Shown piece by piece: positions 1 through 9,711 of a DNA stretch of 64,000 nucleotides. Source of the DNA: Lysobacteraceae bacterium SCN 69-320 (GTDB lineage: Bacteria; Pseudomonadota; Gammaproteobacteria; Xanthomonadales; Rhodanobacteraceae); the NCBI GenBank assembly GCA_001725155.1, contig MEFP01000003.1, forward strand, positions 167,756 through 231,755, written 5' to 3'. The position numbers were made by a program, and so were the translations under genes. The notes under the pieces are model-generated. The model made no database searches. It saw only the letters and a program-made list of their open reading frames with translations, and was not told where the DNA came from. Position 1 is the stretch's first letter. Each line of letters opens with the position of its first letter.

Positions 1-62
1 GAATCCGTCCGGCAATCGCCGTGAAGGATCGGCCGGTTCGCGACTGCCGTAGCAGCGCGGCG

Positions 63-1583
63 TCAATCCTCGCGCGTAACCCGCAGCACCTCGTCCACCG
101 ACGTGATGCCGGCGAGGCATTTGGCCCAGCCGTCGGCGGCGATCGACGCGGCGCGCGTGCGCACGTAGCGTTCCATCTCGGCCTCCGATGCGCCTTCGTG
201 GATCTGGCGGCGGAAGTTTTCGTCGACGCCGATCAGTTCGTAGATGCCGGTGCGGCCGCGATAGCCCGAGGCGCGGCCGACCAGACCGTCGGCGGGCCTG
301 TAGAGCACCGCATGCGTATCGGCCGGCTGGCCGAACGCGGACAGTTCGCGCGGCGTGGCCGGATAGGCTTCGCGCGTCGCCGGATCGAGCACGCGCACCA
401 GGCGCTGGGCCAGCACGCCGATCAGCGAGGAGGACAGCAGGAACGGTTCCACGCCCATGTCGCGCAGGCGAGTGACTGCGCCGACCGCGGAATTCGTATG
501 CAGGGTCGACAGCACGAGATGGCCGGTCAACGAAGCCTGCACGGCGATCTGCGCGGTTTCCAGGTCGCGGATTTCGCCGACCATGACCACGTCCGGGTCC
601 TGGCGCAGGATCGCGCGCAGGCCGCGCGCGAAGGTCATCTCGACCTTGGTGTTGACCTGGGTCTGGCCGACGCCGTCGATGTAGTACTCGATCGGATCTT
701 CGACCGTCATGATGTTGCGGCTGGCGTCGTTGAGCTTGAGCAGCGCCGCATACAGCGTGGTCGTCTTGCCCGAGCCGGTAGGGCCGGTCACGAGGAAGAT
801 GCCGTGCGGCCGCGCGATGATGCTTTCCAGGCGCGCGCGGTCGTCGGCAGCCATGCCGAGCTGGATCAGGTCGAGGCGGCCGGCCTGCTTGTCGAGCAGG
901 CGCAGTACGACGCGCTCGCCGTGGCCGGCCGGAATCGTCGACACGCGCACGTCGACCGGGCGGCCGGCGATCTTCAGACCGATGCGGCCGTCCTGCGGCA
1001 GGCGCTTCTCGGCGATGTCGAGCTTGGCCATGACCTTGATGCGGCTGACCACGGCGTTGGCCACGGCCTTCTGCGGCGACAGGATCTCGCGCAGCACGCC
1101 GTCGATGCGGAAGCGCACGACGAGGCGGTTTTCGTAGGGCTCGATGTGGATGTCGGACGCGCCTTCCTTGACCGCCTCGGTCAGCAGCGCGTTGATCAGC
1201 CGGATGATCGGCGCGTCGTCGTCGCTTTCGAGCAGATCTTCGGGCTCGGGCAGGTCGTCGGCGATCGAGCGCAGGTCCATCGACTCGTCCATGTCCGAGA
1301 CCACGCCGCGCGCGTCGTCGCCCTGCTCGTAGAGCCGGCGCAGCAGTTGCTCGAAATCCGCCGCGGCGTAGCGTGTGAGCTTCAGCGGCGCGCCGAGGTA
1401 GCGGCGCAGCTCGGCCAGCACCTCGGGCTTGACCCCTTCGCGGCAGGCGACTTCGGCGTGATCGTCGTGCCAGGCCACGAGCGTGGCGCCGTTGCGCCGG
1501 GCGAAGCCGAAGTTCGGCCGCGCCGGCCGCGTCGCTCGCGCGGCATCGGCAGTGCCGGCGGGCGACGGCTTGCCTTCACTCAC
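63..1583 (-). CDS. gspE: Type II secretion ATPase GspE
   Basis: Cytoplasmic hexameric ATPase that powers the type II secretion pseudopilus; 506 aa, usual length. Walker A GPTGSGKT lies at residues 267-274, the Asp box TVEDPIEY at 293-300, the Walker B region ending GEIRD near 336-340 and the His box near 352-364. The zinc-binding tetracysteine loop that most GspE proteins carry after the LAQRLVR motif is absent: the stretch after LVRVLDPA has no cysteines. The start is GTG at 1583, in a GTGA overlap with the gspD stop, so translation is probably coupled. It is the last gene visible of gspC-D-E; further gsp genes would lie left of the window. Confidence 0.96.
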   Translation of the reverse strand: MSEGKPSPAGTADAARATRPARPNFGFARRNGATLVAWHDDHAEVACREGVKPEVLAELRRYLGAPLKLTRYAAADFEQLLRRLYEQGDDARGVVSDMDESMDLRSIADDLPEPEDLLESDDDAPIIRLINALLTEAVKEGASDIHIEPYENRLVVRFRIDGVLREILSPQKAVANAVVSRIKVMAKLDIAEKRLPQDGRIGLKIAGRPVDVRVSTIPAGHGERVVLRLLDKQAGRLDLIQLGMAADDRARLESIIARPHGIFLVTGPTGSGKTTTLYAALLKLNDASRNIMTVEDPIEYYIDGVGQTQVNTKVEMTFARGLRAILRQDPDVVMVGEIRDLETAQIAVQASLTGHLVLSTLHTNSAVGAVTRLRDMGVEPFLLSSSLIGVLAQRLVRVLDPATREAYPATPRELSAFGQPADTHAVLYRPADGLVGRASGYRGRTGIYELIGVDENFRRQIHEGASEAEMERYVRTRAASIAADGWAKCLAGITSVDEVLRVTRED

Positions 1584-3655
1584 TTGCCGCTCCGGCCCGC
1601 CTTCCTGGGCGCGGGCTTGCCGCCGGCCGGCAAGGTGGCCGGTGCGGCCGGGCCGTTCGGATCGGACATGAAGTCGTGCATTTCCGGCACCACCGGCTGG
1701 CGCGCTTCGGGCGTCAGCGCCTCGCGGTTATTGCGCATCTGCAGCTGTTCGGTGCGGATGTAGTTGTACTTCTCGCTGGACACGGCCGCTTCAGTGGCCG
1801 CGTCGCGCAGGATCTTCGGATGCAGGAAGATCATGAGATCGCGCTTGGCGACCTTGTTGCTGCGGTACTTGAACAGGTTGCCGATGACCGGAATGCTGCC
1901 GAGGCCCGGCACCTTCTGGTTGCTGTCGCTGGCGTTGGAGTCGATCAGGCCGCCGAGCACGAGGGTCGCATCGTCGGCGACGAGCACGCTGGTCGACAGT
2001 TCGCGCTTGTTGGTCACCAGGTCGACCGCGCCGTCGACGCTGGGGGCCAGCGAGGACACTTCCTGGTGCAGATCCAGGCGCACCGAATCGCCTTCGTTGA
2101 TGTGCGGCGTGACCTTCAGGGTCAGGCCCACGTCCTTGCGTTCGATGGTCTGGAACGGATTCAGCGGCTGGCCGGCGCCGCCGCCGGTGCCGGAAACGTT
2201 GGTGTACTGGCCGGTCTTGAACGGCACTTCCTGGGCGACCTTGATCGTCGCCTCGGTGTTGTCCAGCGTCAGCACCGACGGCGTGGACAGCACGTTGGAC
2301 TTGCCGTCGCCCTTGAGCATGCGCAGCAGGAAGCCGAGATTCAGGATGTCGCCGACGCCGGGCACGTTGGTCGTGCCGGTGATGTAGCCCAGCGACAGGC
2401 CCGAGCCCAGCGCGAGCGGATTCTTCGCGACGTTGAGGATGCTGCCGTTGCCGCCGGGACCGCTGAAGTTGGTGCCGCCGATGAAGGTGTTGTCGTCCAG
2501 GCCGTTGACCGGCGCCTGCCACTGCACGCCGATCTCGCTCGCGGTTTCGTCGGCGACCTCGGCGATGATGGCTTCGATCAGCACCTGCGCGCGGCGCACG
2601 TCGAGCTGGCGGATCACGCCTTCGAGCGCGCGGAATACGGCCGGCGCAGCGCTGATGATCAGCGCATTGGTTTCCTCGTGCGCCTGGATCGTCGCACTGC
2701 CGCCCGCTGCCGCGGCAGCCGCGGCTGCGCCGGCGGCGGGCGCCGGCGGCGCGCCGGGCTCGTTGTTCAGGGTCGCCGCCACACCGCTGAGGATAGGCAC
2801 GAGATCCTTGGCCTTGGCGTAGCGCAGATAGACCACGTTGGTGCCGCCGCCGCTCTGCAGCGGCGTGTCCAGGTGCGTGACCAGGGTGCGCATGCGCAGG
2901 CGGCCGCTCTTGGCGCCGGCGATCAGGATGGAATTGGTGCGCTCGTCGGCGAGGACGCGCGGGCTTTCGCCGGTGGGCTGGGTGGCCTTGTCTTCGGCCA
3001 GGATGGTCAGCGTGCGCGCCATTTCGGCCGCGTTCGCGTGCTGCAGCGGAATGACCTCGACTTCCGAATCCGACACCGTGTCGATGCGCGCGATGATGCC
3101 GGCAACGCGCTGCACATTGCTGGCGCGGTCGGACACGACCAGCGAGTTGCTGGTCTGGTGCGCGATCAGCTGCGCGCCCTGCGGCAGCAGCGGACGCAGG
3201 ATCGGCACGAGCTCGGCCGCGGCCACGTGGCGCAGCGGAACGATCTGCGTGACGATCGCATCGCCCGATTCGGCCGTCGCGACGCTGTTGCCGCCTTCGG
3301 CCTGGGCCATGGCCTCGGGCACGATCTTGATCATGCTGCCGGCCGGCACGGCCGCGTAGCCGTGCACGCGCAGTACGGACAGGAACACGTCGTAGATCTC
3401 GTCGGGCTGCATCGGCCGCGCGGAGATCACGCTGACCTTGCCCTGCACGTTCGGGCCGACGATGAAGTTCTTGCCGGTGATCTCCGACACCGTGGCGATC
3501 AGCGCCTGGATGTCGGCGTCCTTCAGGTTCAGCGTATGCGTGCCCGGCGGGTTGCCGGCGGCCGACGGCGGCGGCTGGGCGACGGCGGCCGTCGCGAGCA
3601 GCAGGGCCGAAGCGAACAGGCAGGCACGCAGGAAAAGGGTCGGGATGCGCGTCAT
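1580..3655 (-). CDS. gspD: Type II secretion outer-membrane secretin GspD
   Basis: Forms the outer-membrane channel of the type II secretion system. The 691-aa protein begins with a Sec signal peptide (residues 1 to about 26, ending AVAQ), followed by N0/N1-N3 ring domains (for example LNLKDADIQALI and the repeated VIPLQHANAAEMA-type segments) and a C-terminal secretin domain with the family hallmark VPGLGSIPVIGNLF. An Ala-rich linker interrupts the N3 region (about 310-325). The start is the ATG at 3655, overlapping the gspC stop as ATGA; the same frame is open much further upstream, but that part lies inside gspC and is a shadow. The gene overlaps gspE by 4 bp. Confidence 0.96.
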   Translation of the reverse strand: MTRIPTLFLRACLFASALLLATAAVAQPPPSAAGNPPGTHTLNLKDADIQALIATVSEITGKNFIVGPNVQGKVSVISARPMQPDEIYDVFLSVLRVHGYAAVPAGSMIKIVPEAMAQAEGGNSVATAESGDAIVTQIVPLRHVAAAELVPILRPLLPQGAQLIAHQTSNSLVVSDRASNVQRVAGIIARIDTVSDSEVEVIPLQHANAAEMARTLTILAEDKATQPTGESPRVLADERTNSILIAGAKSGRLRMRTLVTHLDTPLQSGGGTNVVYLRYAKAKDLVPILSGVAATLNNEPGAPPAPAAGAAAAAAAAGGSATIQAHEETNALIISAAPAVFRALEGVIRQLDVRRAQVLIEAIIAEVADETASEIGVQWQAPVNGLDDNTFIGGTNFSGPGGNGSILNVAKNPLALGSGLSLGYITGTTNVPGVGDILNLGFLLRMLKGDGKSNVLSTPSVLTLDNTEATIKVAQEVPFKTGQYTNVSGTGGGAGQPLNPFQTIERKDVGLTLKVTPHINEGDSVRLDLHQEVSSLAPSVDGAVDLVTNKRELSTSVLVADDATLVLGGLIDSNASDSNQKVPGLGSIPVIGNLFKYRSNKVAKRDLMIFLHPKILRDAATEAAVSSEKYNYIRTEQLQMRNNREALTPEARQPVVPEMHDFMSDPNGPAAPATLPAGGKPAPRKAGRSGK

Positions 3656-4602
3656 TTGATGTTCACGCTCAGGGTCACGGGCTTGCCGTCGCGGTTCACC
3701 GTGACGGTGACGCGACTGGCGTTCTTGAGGGAATCGACGACCTGCGTCGCACGCCCCATGGAATCCAGCGGTACGTTGTTGATCGAGGTGACGATGTCGG
3801 TGGGCTGCAGGCCGAGCTGGGCGATCAGCGCGGCGTTCGGCCCGCCGGACAGTCGCACGCCGGCCATGCGGCCGTTCTCCATGACCGGCTGCGCACTTAT
3901 CTGACGCATGAGCTCGTTCTGATCGGCCACGCCGAGCTGCTGCTGCAGGCGCGAGAAGTCGACCGCGCCCTGGGCCATCTGCGGCGCGACGAACACCGGC
4001 GTCGCCGCCGGCATCTGCGCCGGCGTCGGCGCGGAGGCCGAGACCGGCGCGGTGTTGCGGCCGCCGGTATTCGGCGCCGCGGCCGTCGCCGCCGGCGTCA
4101 TCGCCGCGCCGGGCTGGTCGTACGGCAGGCCGAGGGTTTCCTGCACGCCTTCGTGCAACAGGATCACGCGGTCCGGATAGACGCCGTCCAAGGTCGCGCC
4201 GCCGGGCAGACCGTCGCCGACGCGGTAGGCACGCTCGCCGGAGACCGGGTCGGCAATGACCGCCATGCCGGAACGCGGATCGGCTTCGGCCAGCGTGCCG
4301 TGCAGCTGCAGCTGCAGCTGCGTCGCGGGCGCATTGCGCGCGAGCTGGGCCGTGGTCAGGCCGGCGTTGCCGAACAGATGCCACTTGGAAATGCTGACCG
4401 CCGTGCGCTGGTTCGGCGCCGGCACCGCGACGATCGGCTGCGCCGTATCGACCTCACCGCCCGTGGGCACGAGCAGCCAGAGCAGCTTGACCGCGAGCCA
4501 GACGCAGGTCAGCGCGAGCAGGCCGCAGGCCAGCATCGCGCCGAGCAGGGAAGCCCGCTCGACATCGGCGCTGTTCCAGTCCCGCATGGCCATGGCTGCC
4601 AT
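3652..4602 (-). CDS. gspC: Type II secretion inner-membrane protein GspC with C-terminal PDZ
   Basis: Inner-membrane protein that connects the secretin to the assembly platform. The 316-aa product has a short cytoplasmic N terminus, one transmembrane helix at about 18-45, a periplasmic homology region (about 70-150) containing HLFGNAG, an Ala/Thr/Pro linker, and a C-terminal PDZ domain (about 240-316) with the pattern GLQPTDIVTSINNVPL. A purine-rich GGGGAGGGG lies just before ATG 4602; two further in-frame ATGs follow within six codons, so the exact start is uncertain. The gene begins 24 bp after the rhlB stop and overlaps gspD by 4 bp. Confidence 0.92.
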   Translation of the reverse strand: MAAMAMRDWNSADVERASLLGAMLACGLLALTCVWLAVKLLWLLVPTGGEVDTAQPIVAVPAPNQRTAVSISKWHLFGNAGLTTAQLARNAPATQLQLQLHGTLAEADPRSGMAVIADPVSGERAYRVGDGLPGGATLDGVYPDRVILLHEGVQETLGLPYDQPGAAMTPAATAAAPNTGGRNTAPVSASAPTPAQMPAATPVFVAPQMAQGAVDFSRLQQQLGVADQNELMRQISAQPVMENGRMAGVRLSGGPNAALIAQLGLQPTDIVTSINNVPLDSMGRATQVVDSLKNASRVTVTVNRDGKPVTLSVNIK

Positions 4603-4626
4603 CGCCCCTCCCCTGACCGGCGTCCG

Positions 4627-6048
4627 TCAGGACGCGTCCGGCGCCGGCGGAGCCGGCGTCGAGTTCTTGTCGCCGCCGCCGGAACGTCCGCCACCGGAAC
4701 GTCCGCCGCCACCACCACCACCGCCGCCACCACCGCCACGCCGGCGGCGACGGCGCGGCTTGCCGTCGTTGCTGTTCTTGGTCGTTTCCACCGCGGCGAT
4801 CTCCGCCGCATCGGCCTCGTCGTCGATCGCGTTCTGCGCGTCGGCCGGATGCGCGGCGCGCTCGCGCCGGGGCGGCGGGACGAGCAGTTCCCGCGTCACC
4901 GTCGCGACGGGAATCTTCTGCGAGATGAAGCGCTCGATATCCGGCAGGCCCATCGCGTACAGGTCGCAGGCGAAGCTGATCGCATCGCCTTCGGCGCCCA
5001 GGCGCGCGGTGCGGCCGATGCGGTGCACGTAGTCTTCCGGATCGTTCGGCAGGTCGTAGTTGAAGACGTGGCTGACGGCCGGGATGTGCAGGCCACGCGC
5101 GGCCACGTCGGTGGCGACGAGCACGTCGACCTCACCGCGCTGGAAGCGCTCGAGCAGCTTCTGGCGCTTCTTCTGCGGCACGTCGCCGGACAGCGCGCCG
5201 ACGCGGAAGCCGTGGCGCTCCAGGCGCGTGGTCACGCGCTCGGCGGCGATCTTGGTGTTCACGAACACGATGCTGCGCTGCACGTCGGGCACCGACATCA
5301 GGTTCAGCAGCAGCGGCATCTTTTCCTCGGTCGCCGGGAAATAGACGCTCTGGCGCACGCGCGAAGCGGTCACCGATTCGGTCTCGACCGACAGCTTCTC
5401 GGGGTTGTTCATGTGCTCGTAGGCCAGCTCGAGCACGCGGAAGCTCAGGGTGGCCGAGAACAGCAGGCCCAGGCGGCGGTCGCGCGGCGGCAGGCGCCGC
5501 ATCAGGAAGCGCACGTCCTTGATGAAGCCGAGGTCGAACATGCGGTCGGCTTCGTCGATGACCATGACGTCGACCGCGCGCAGGCTGAACACGTGCTGCT
5601 TGAAATAGTCGATCAGGCGGCCCGGCGTGGCGATGATGATGTCCACGCCACCGCGCAGCTGTTCGCGCTGCTTGTCGTAGTCGACGCCGCCGTAGATCAG
5701 CGCCGATTTCAGGCCGGTATGCCGGCCGAGGTTGCGGAAATCCTTGTCGATCTGGATGGCCAGTTCGCGCGTCGGTGCCAGTATCAGGCAGCGCGGGTCG
5801 GCTTCCTTGCGCTCGGCCAGGGCCGGCAGGGTCAGCAGCCGCTGCATGGCCGCGACCAGGAACGCGCCGGTCTTGCCGGTGCCGGTCTGGGCCTGGCCGG
5901 CGACGTCGCGGCCGGCCAGCGCGACCGGCAGGGTCAGCGCCTGGATCGGCGTGCAGCGCGTGAAGCCGGACTCGTGCAACCCGGCCAGAAGGCTGGGGTG
6001 CAGGTCGAAATTATCGAAGAAACAATCAGTTAATACTTGCTCGGACAT
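4627..6048 (-). CDS. rhlB: DEAD-box ATP-dependent RNA helicase RhlB
   Basis: RNA-unwinding ATPase, in E. coli a component of the RNA degradosome. The 473-aa protein has the Q motif region (GFTRCTPIQ), Walker A AQTGTGKT at 53-60, PTRELA at 92-97, DEAD at 165-168, SAT at 198-200 and HRIGRTAR in the second RecA domain. The close match of the N terminus to E. coli RhlB ([20 protein letters not shown]) supports the name over RhlE. The last roughly 90 residues are a basic, Gly-rich tail with long Arg and Gly runs, probably an RNA-binding extension. It lies divergent from trxA and only 24 bp upstream of gspC on the same strand. Confidence 0.93.
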   Translation of the reverse strand: MSEQVLTDCFFDNFDLHPSLLAGLHESGFTRCTPIQALTLPVALAGRDVAGQAQTGTGKTGAFLVAAMQRLLTLPALAERKEADPRCLILAPTRELAIQIDKDFRNLGRHTGLKSALIYGGVDYDKQREQLRGGVDIIIATPGRLIDYFKQHVFSLRAVDVMVIDEADRMFDLGFIKDVRFLMRRLPPRDRRLGLLFSATLSFRVLELAYEHMNNPEKLSVETESVTASRVRQSVYFPATEEKMPLLLNLMSVPDVQRSIVFVNTKIAAERVTTRLERHGFRVGALSGDVPQKKRQKLLERFQRGEVDVLVATDVAARGLHIPAVSHVFNYDLPNDPEDYVHRIGRTARLGAEGDAISFACDLYAMGLPDIERFISQKIPVATVTRELLVPPPRRERAAHPADAQNAIDDEADAAEIAAVETTKNSNDGKPRRRRRRGGGGGGGGGGGGRSGGGRSGGGDKNSTPAPPAPDAS

Positions 6049-6266
6049 TCATATGGCCAGATGATCCGGATTCGGCCCGGGTACGGGCCCCGTCCGGGGA
6101 CTTGAGGATCAATCCACAGACCCAACTTGAAACGCGCGAAGGGTTGGGCTCAAATGCCGCCCCTCCCGCCCCTGCCACGCTCCGCCTTGCCCAGCAACGG
6201 CCCGAGTGTAGCCTAAACCCAAACATTTCCGCAGCTTGGCGGAAATTCTTAAGACGGAGAATTCCC

Positions 6267-6593
6267 TTGAGCCAGCTGATCGCCCATACCAGCGACGATT
6301 CCTTCGAATCCGACGTGCTGAACTCGGCCGAACCGGTCCTCGTCGACTTCTGGGCCGAGTGGTGCAGCCCCTGCAAGATGATCGCGCCAGTGCTCGACGA
6401 GCTTGCCGCGGATTACCAGGGTCGCATGAAAGTGGTAAAGGTCAACATCGACCACAACCAGAAGACCCCGCGCAGCTACAACGTGCGCGGCATCCCGACC
6501 CTGATGATCTTCAAGAACGGCAAGGTCGAGGCGACCCAGATCGGCGCCGTCACCAAGAACCAGCTGACCCAGCTGATCGACCGCACGATCTGA
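6267..6593 (+). CDS. trxA: Thioredoxin
   Basis: Cytoplasmic thiol-disulfide oxidoreductase, 108 aa, the standard length. The active site is WCSPC (Cys33 and Cys36) instead of the usual WCGPC, and the cis-proline loop is RGIPTLM. The frame is open from an ATG at 6102, but a TTG at 6267 preceded by GGAGA gives exactly the normal thioredoxin N terminus, so this start was chosen. It is divergent from rhlB and upstream of rho, an arrangement seen in Xanthomonadales. A GC-rich hairpin follows the stop. Confidence 0.93.
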   Translation: MSQLIAHTSDDSFESDVLNSAEPVLVDFWAEWCSPCKMIAPVLDELAADYQGRMKVVKVNIDHNQKTPRSYNVRGIPTLMIFKNGKVEATQIGAVTKNQLTQLIDRTI

Positions 6594-6603
6594 TTCACGC
6601 AGT

Positions 6604-6630
6604 CGCAGGCGGCGCCGGGCGCCGCCTGCG
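6604..6630 (+). terminator. GC-rich hairpin after trxA
   Basis: A near-perfect inverted repeat (arms 6604-6616 and 6618-6630, practical loop about 5 nt) begins 11 bp after the trxA stop. There is no T tract after it, so it may be a weak or Rho-dependent terminator, or an mRNA 3' stabiliser. Confidence 0.35.
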
Positions 6631-6949
6631 GCGGGCGCCGAGTATGCCCCCCCGGGGCGGTTCACAGAAGTCCGGCCGCGTTCGCCGCGCCTGCGCGCCC
6701 TGCCCCGCCGCCCCACCATCGACCGGCGCGCCGCGTCCGGCGCTGCGATTCCGCGAAGCCCCGGAAGCCTGTCCGGACCGGCGCAGACACAGCAGCCCCT
6801 TGTCCGTCCATGCTTTACGCGTCCATTCCACAGTGCTAAGTTAGTTGCGGTTTTCGGGGCGCAGCGCCCCATCCCCTTCCGGTTCATCCCCTGATTCCAT
6901 CCCGTCGGCATGTCCATGCCGACCAACGGCGCCCATGCGAGGTTTGCCC
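6631..6949 (+). promoter_or_regulatory. Leader and probable promoter region of rho
   Basis: This 319-bp gap between trxA and rho has no convincing gene. A weak sigma-70-like pair TTTACG (6814-6819) and TAAGTT (6837-6842), spaced 17 bp, would give a leader of about 100 nt. Rho genes are commonly autoregulated through their leaders, so this is a candidate control region, but nothing in the sequence proves it. Confidence 0.3.
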
Positions 6950-8776
6950 GTGTCTGATATCGAGAACAAGGAAAACGGCTCGGCCGCAACGGCCGACGCG
7001 CGTCCTGAATCCCCATCGCCGTCCGCCGCCGCTGAAGCGCGCGCCGCGCGCCGCGAAGCGCAGGCCGCCCGCGCCGCCGCCAAGGCTGAGGCCGCCGCCC
7101 GCAACGAAGCCGGCCCCGGCAATGAGGCCCCGGCCCGTGAAGAACGTCCGCAGCGCCAGGAACGCGGCAGCAGCGAAGGCGAACGCCAGTCGTCGAACAA
7201 CGACCTGTTCAGCGCCTCCGGCGCCGAAGGCAACAGCAACGCACATGCCGGCAACCGCGGCGACAACGATGCCGACGGCAACGGCAACGGCAACGGCGAC
7301 AACGCGCAGAACGCGCAGGGCCAGGCCCAGAACAACGGCCAGCAGGGCGGCGGCCAGTACCAGCAGGGCCAGGGTCAAGGCCAGGGCCGTCGCGAAGGCC
7401 GCAACCGCAACCGCAACCGGCAGAACCGCCAGCAGCAGCAACAGATGCGCGGCGGCAACTACGAAGACGAGATTCCCGACGAGCGCAACGGCGGCGGCAA
7501 CGGTCCGCTGATCAACCTGACCGAACTCAAGCGCAAGCCCGCCGCGGCGGTACTCGAGATCGCCGAAAGCCTCGGCATCCAGGAAGGCGTCGCCCGTGCC
7601 CGCAAGCAGGACGTCATCTTCAACATCCTCAAGGCACATGCACGCGCCGGCGGCGGCATCTGGGGCGAAGGCGTGCTGGAAATCCTGCAGGACGGCTTCG
7701 GCTTCCTGCGTTCCGGCGACGAGTCCTACCTGGCCGGCCCCGACGACGTCTACGTCAGCCCGAGCCAGATCCGCCGCTTCAACCTGCGCACCGGCGACTA
7801 CATCACCGGCCGCATCCGGCCGCCGAAAGACGGCGAACGCTACTTCGCGCTGCTCAAGCTCGACGACATCAACAGCGAGCCGCCCGAAGCGTCCAAGAAC
7901 AAGGTGCTGTTCGAGAACCTCACGCCGCTGTTCCCGCGCAAGGCGTTCCGCCTCGAACGCGGCAACGGCTCCTCGGAAGACATCAGCGGCCGCATCCTCG
8001 ATCTGATGTCGCCGATCGGCAAGGGCCAGCGCGGCATCATCGTTTCGCCGCCGAAGGCCGGCAAGACCATGATGCTGCAGAACGTCGCGCAGGCGATCGT
8101 GCACAACCATCCGGAAGTGCATCTGATCATCCTGCTGATCGACGAGCGCCCGGAAGAAGTCACCGAAATGGTCCGCGGTGTGCGCGCGGCCGAAGTCATC
8201 AGCTCCACCTTCGACGAACCGGCCGCACGCCACGTGCAGGTCGCCGACATGGTCATCGAACGCGCCAAGCGTCTCGTCGAGCACAAGCGCGACGTGGTGA
8301 TCCTGCTCGACTCGATCACGCGCCTGGCCCGCGCCTACAACACCGTCGTGCCGAGCTCGGGCAAGGTGCTGACCGGCGGCGTCGACGCCAATGCGCTGCA
8401 GCGCCCGAAGCGCTTCTTCGGCGCCGCGCGCAACGTGGAAGAAGGCGGCTCGCTGACCATCCTCGCGACCGCGCTGGTCGACACCGGCTCGAAGATGGAC
8501 GAGGTCATCTACGAGGAGTTCAAGGGCACCGGCAACATGGAAGTGCACCTGGACCGCCGCATCACCGAGAAGCGCGTCTACCCGGCGATCAACATCAACC
8601 GCTCCGGCACGCGCCGCGAGGAATTGCTGATCGAGCCGGACATGCTGCAGAAGATCTGGATCCTGCGCAAACTGCTGCATCCGATGGACGAGCTGGCCGC
8701 CATGGAATTCCTGCTCGACAAGATGAAGAACACCAAGTCCAACGACGAGTTCTTCGCGACGATGAAGCGCGGCTGA
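6950..8776 (+). CDS. rho: Transcription termination factor Rho with long low-complexity N terminus
   Basis: Hexameric RNA-dependent ATPase that terminates transcription; 608 aa against about 420 in E. coli. The conserved core starts at LINLTEL (residue 187), followed by the cold-shock RNA-binding domain ([13 protein letters not shown]), Walker A PKAGKT (368-373) and [13 protein letters not shown]. The first 186 residues are rich in Ala, Arg, Glu, Asn, Gln and Gly and do not belong to the E. coli-type domain set; such N-terminal insertions occur in Xanthomonadales and Actinobacteria. The GTG at 6950, preceded by GAGG, was chosen over an upstream ATG at 6845 because MSDIENKE is the more natural start. 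Confidence 0.95.
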   Translation: MSDIENKENGSAATADARPESPSPSAAAEARAARREAQAARAAAKAEAAARNEAGPGNEAPAREERPQRQERGSSEGERQSSNNDLFSASGAEGNSNAHAGNRGDNDADGNGNGNGDNAQNAQGQAQNNGQQGGGQYQQGQGQGQGRREGRNRNRNRQNRQQQQQMRGGNYEDEIPDERNGGGNGPLINLTELKRKPAAAVLEIAESLGIQEGVARARKQDVIFNILKAHARAGGGIWGEGVLEILQDGFGFLRSGDESYLAGPDDVYVSPSQIRRFNLRTGDYITGRIRPPKDGERYFALLKLDDINSEPPEASKNKVLFENLTPLFPRKAFRLERGNGSSEDISGRILDLMSPIGKGQRGIIVSPPKAGKTMMLQNVAQAIVHNHPEVHLIILLIDERPEEVTEMVRGVRAAEVISSTFDEPAARHVQVADMVIERAKRLVEHKRDVVILLDSITRLARAYNTVVPSSGKVLTGGVDANALQRPKRFFGAARNVEEGGSLTILATALVDTGSKMDEVIYEEFKGTGNMEVHLDRRITEKRVYPAININRSGTRREELLIEPDMLQKIWILRKLLHPMDELAAMEFLLDKMKNTKSNDEFFATMKRG

Positions 8777-8800
8777 GGCCGGGCACACCGGCACTACACA

Positions 8801-8827
8801 AAGGCGCGGCTTCGGCCGCGCCTTTTT
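8801..8827 (+). terminator. Intrinsic terminator of rho
   Basis: A perfect 10-bp stem (8801-8810 with 8815-8824) closes on a UUCG tetraloop and runs into TTTTT, 24 bp after the rho stop. This is a textbook Rho-independent terminator. Confidence 0.9.
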
Positions 8828-8862
8828 CGTTTCCGCCGGCCGAAGCGCACCGAAACAGTCGC

Positions 8863-8898
8863 GTAGGTTGTGGTGAGCATCGCGAACCGCAACGCCGA
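8863..8898 (+). repeat. REP element A (diverged copy)
   Basis: This copy reads TAGGTTGTGGTGAGCATCGC and continues GAACCGCAACGCCGA. It matches the other REP copies in the window (9712, 48324) but is more diverged. It sits 88 bp beyond the 3' end of the RAYT gene. Confidence 0.75.
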
Positions 8899-8985
8899 GG
8901 TACATCTTGGTCGAAATCCCGCCACAACCAGCTGCAGGAGCCACGACTCGAACCCGTGGACGAAAGCGCACATCCCGCCCACCGA

Positions 8986-9504
8986 TCACTCCCGCACGAC
9001 CATTTCCGGCTCCTGCGCCCAATCCACCGTCACGAGACCAGCCCGGATATGTCGATGGATCGTGGAATACGGCCAATGCGACGCAAACCGCGCGTGGCCA
9101 TGCCTGACCGGGTTGTAATGCACATACGCGACATGATTCGCATAGTCCGCCTCGTCGCGGATGCGATGCTCCCAATAACGCCGCTGCCAGATCCCACGCT
9201 CGCCGCGCCTTCGACGACTCGGCCCGACATATTCGTCCGCGGCAATGGCTCGCGAAAATGTCGCCTTGATCAACGACCAACGCATGGCGAAATCGCTGTC
9301 GGCCTCGGGCAAGGCCCAGATCGAATGCAGGTGCTCGGGTAGCACGACGCAGGCATCGATGGTGAACGGATGACGCCTGCGCACATCGGCCACAGCTCTG
9401 CGCAGGATGTCTATTCGCTCGACGAGCAACCGACTCGTCCTGTCCTGCAGCGCAAGCGTGAAGAAGTATGTGCCGCCGCGGAGACTGGGTCTGCGATAGC
9501 GCAT
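8986..9504 (-). CDS. REP-associated tyrosine transposase (RAYT), small form
   Basis: Single-strand DNA transposase of the IS200/Y1 superfamily, 172 aa, thought to mobilise REP repeats. It begins RYRRPSLRGGTYFFTLAL, which matches the family N terminus; the metal-binding HUH-type motif is PEHLHSIW (His58 and His60) and the likely catalytic tyrosine lies in RRYWEH (Tyr110) or the following YVHYNPV segment. REP copies flank it on both sides (8863, 9626, 9712), as expected for a RAYT with its cognate repeats. It has no IS ends of its own and is probably a domesticated single-copy gene. Confidence 0.92.
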   Translation of the reverse strand: MRYRRPSLRGGTYFFTLALQDRTSRLLVERIDILRRAVADVRRRHPFTIDACVVLPEHLHSIWALPEADSDFAMRWSLIKATFSRAIAADEYVGPSRRRRGERGIWQRRYWEHRIRDEADYANHVAYVHYNPVRHGHARFASHWPYSTIHRHIRAGLVTVDWAQEPEMVVRE

Positions 9505-9625
9505 CGCCGCGCGCTCGAAGGTCGGGCGCCCAGACTACAACGCAGTCGGCAGCCTGTGCCTCGGAAGTTTGCGCGGCCGATACCCGGAATTTTCCCGATG
9601 TGGCAGCGGGCATGACCGGAGATAC

Positions 9626-9663
9626 CGACGTTGCGGTTCGCTGCGCTCACCGCAACCTACGAC
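9626..9663 (-). repeat. REP element B (inverted)
   Basis: A perfect 8-bp stem GTTGCGGT (9630-9637) and ACCGCAAC (9649-9656) encloses TCGCTGCGCTC. The element is inverted relative to copies A and C and forms a head-to-head pair with C. Confidence 0.85.
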
Positions 9664-9711
9664 TCCGCCGTTTGCCGCGCAGACCGTGGTGTACGAGTCG
9701 TCGCGCACCTT

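Noticed and set aside
8929..8962. tRNA-like T-arm sequence on the minus strand (GGTTCGAGTC between short complementary arms)
   Set aside because: The loop is too long and no acceptor, D or anticodon arm could be built around it; likely chance or a degenerate fragment.
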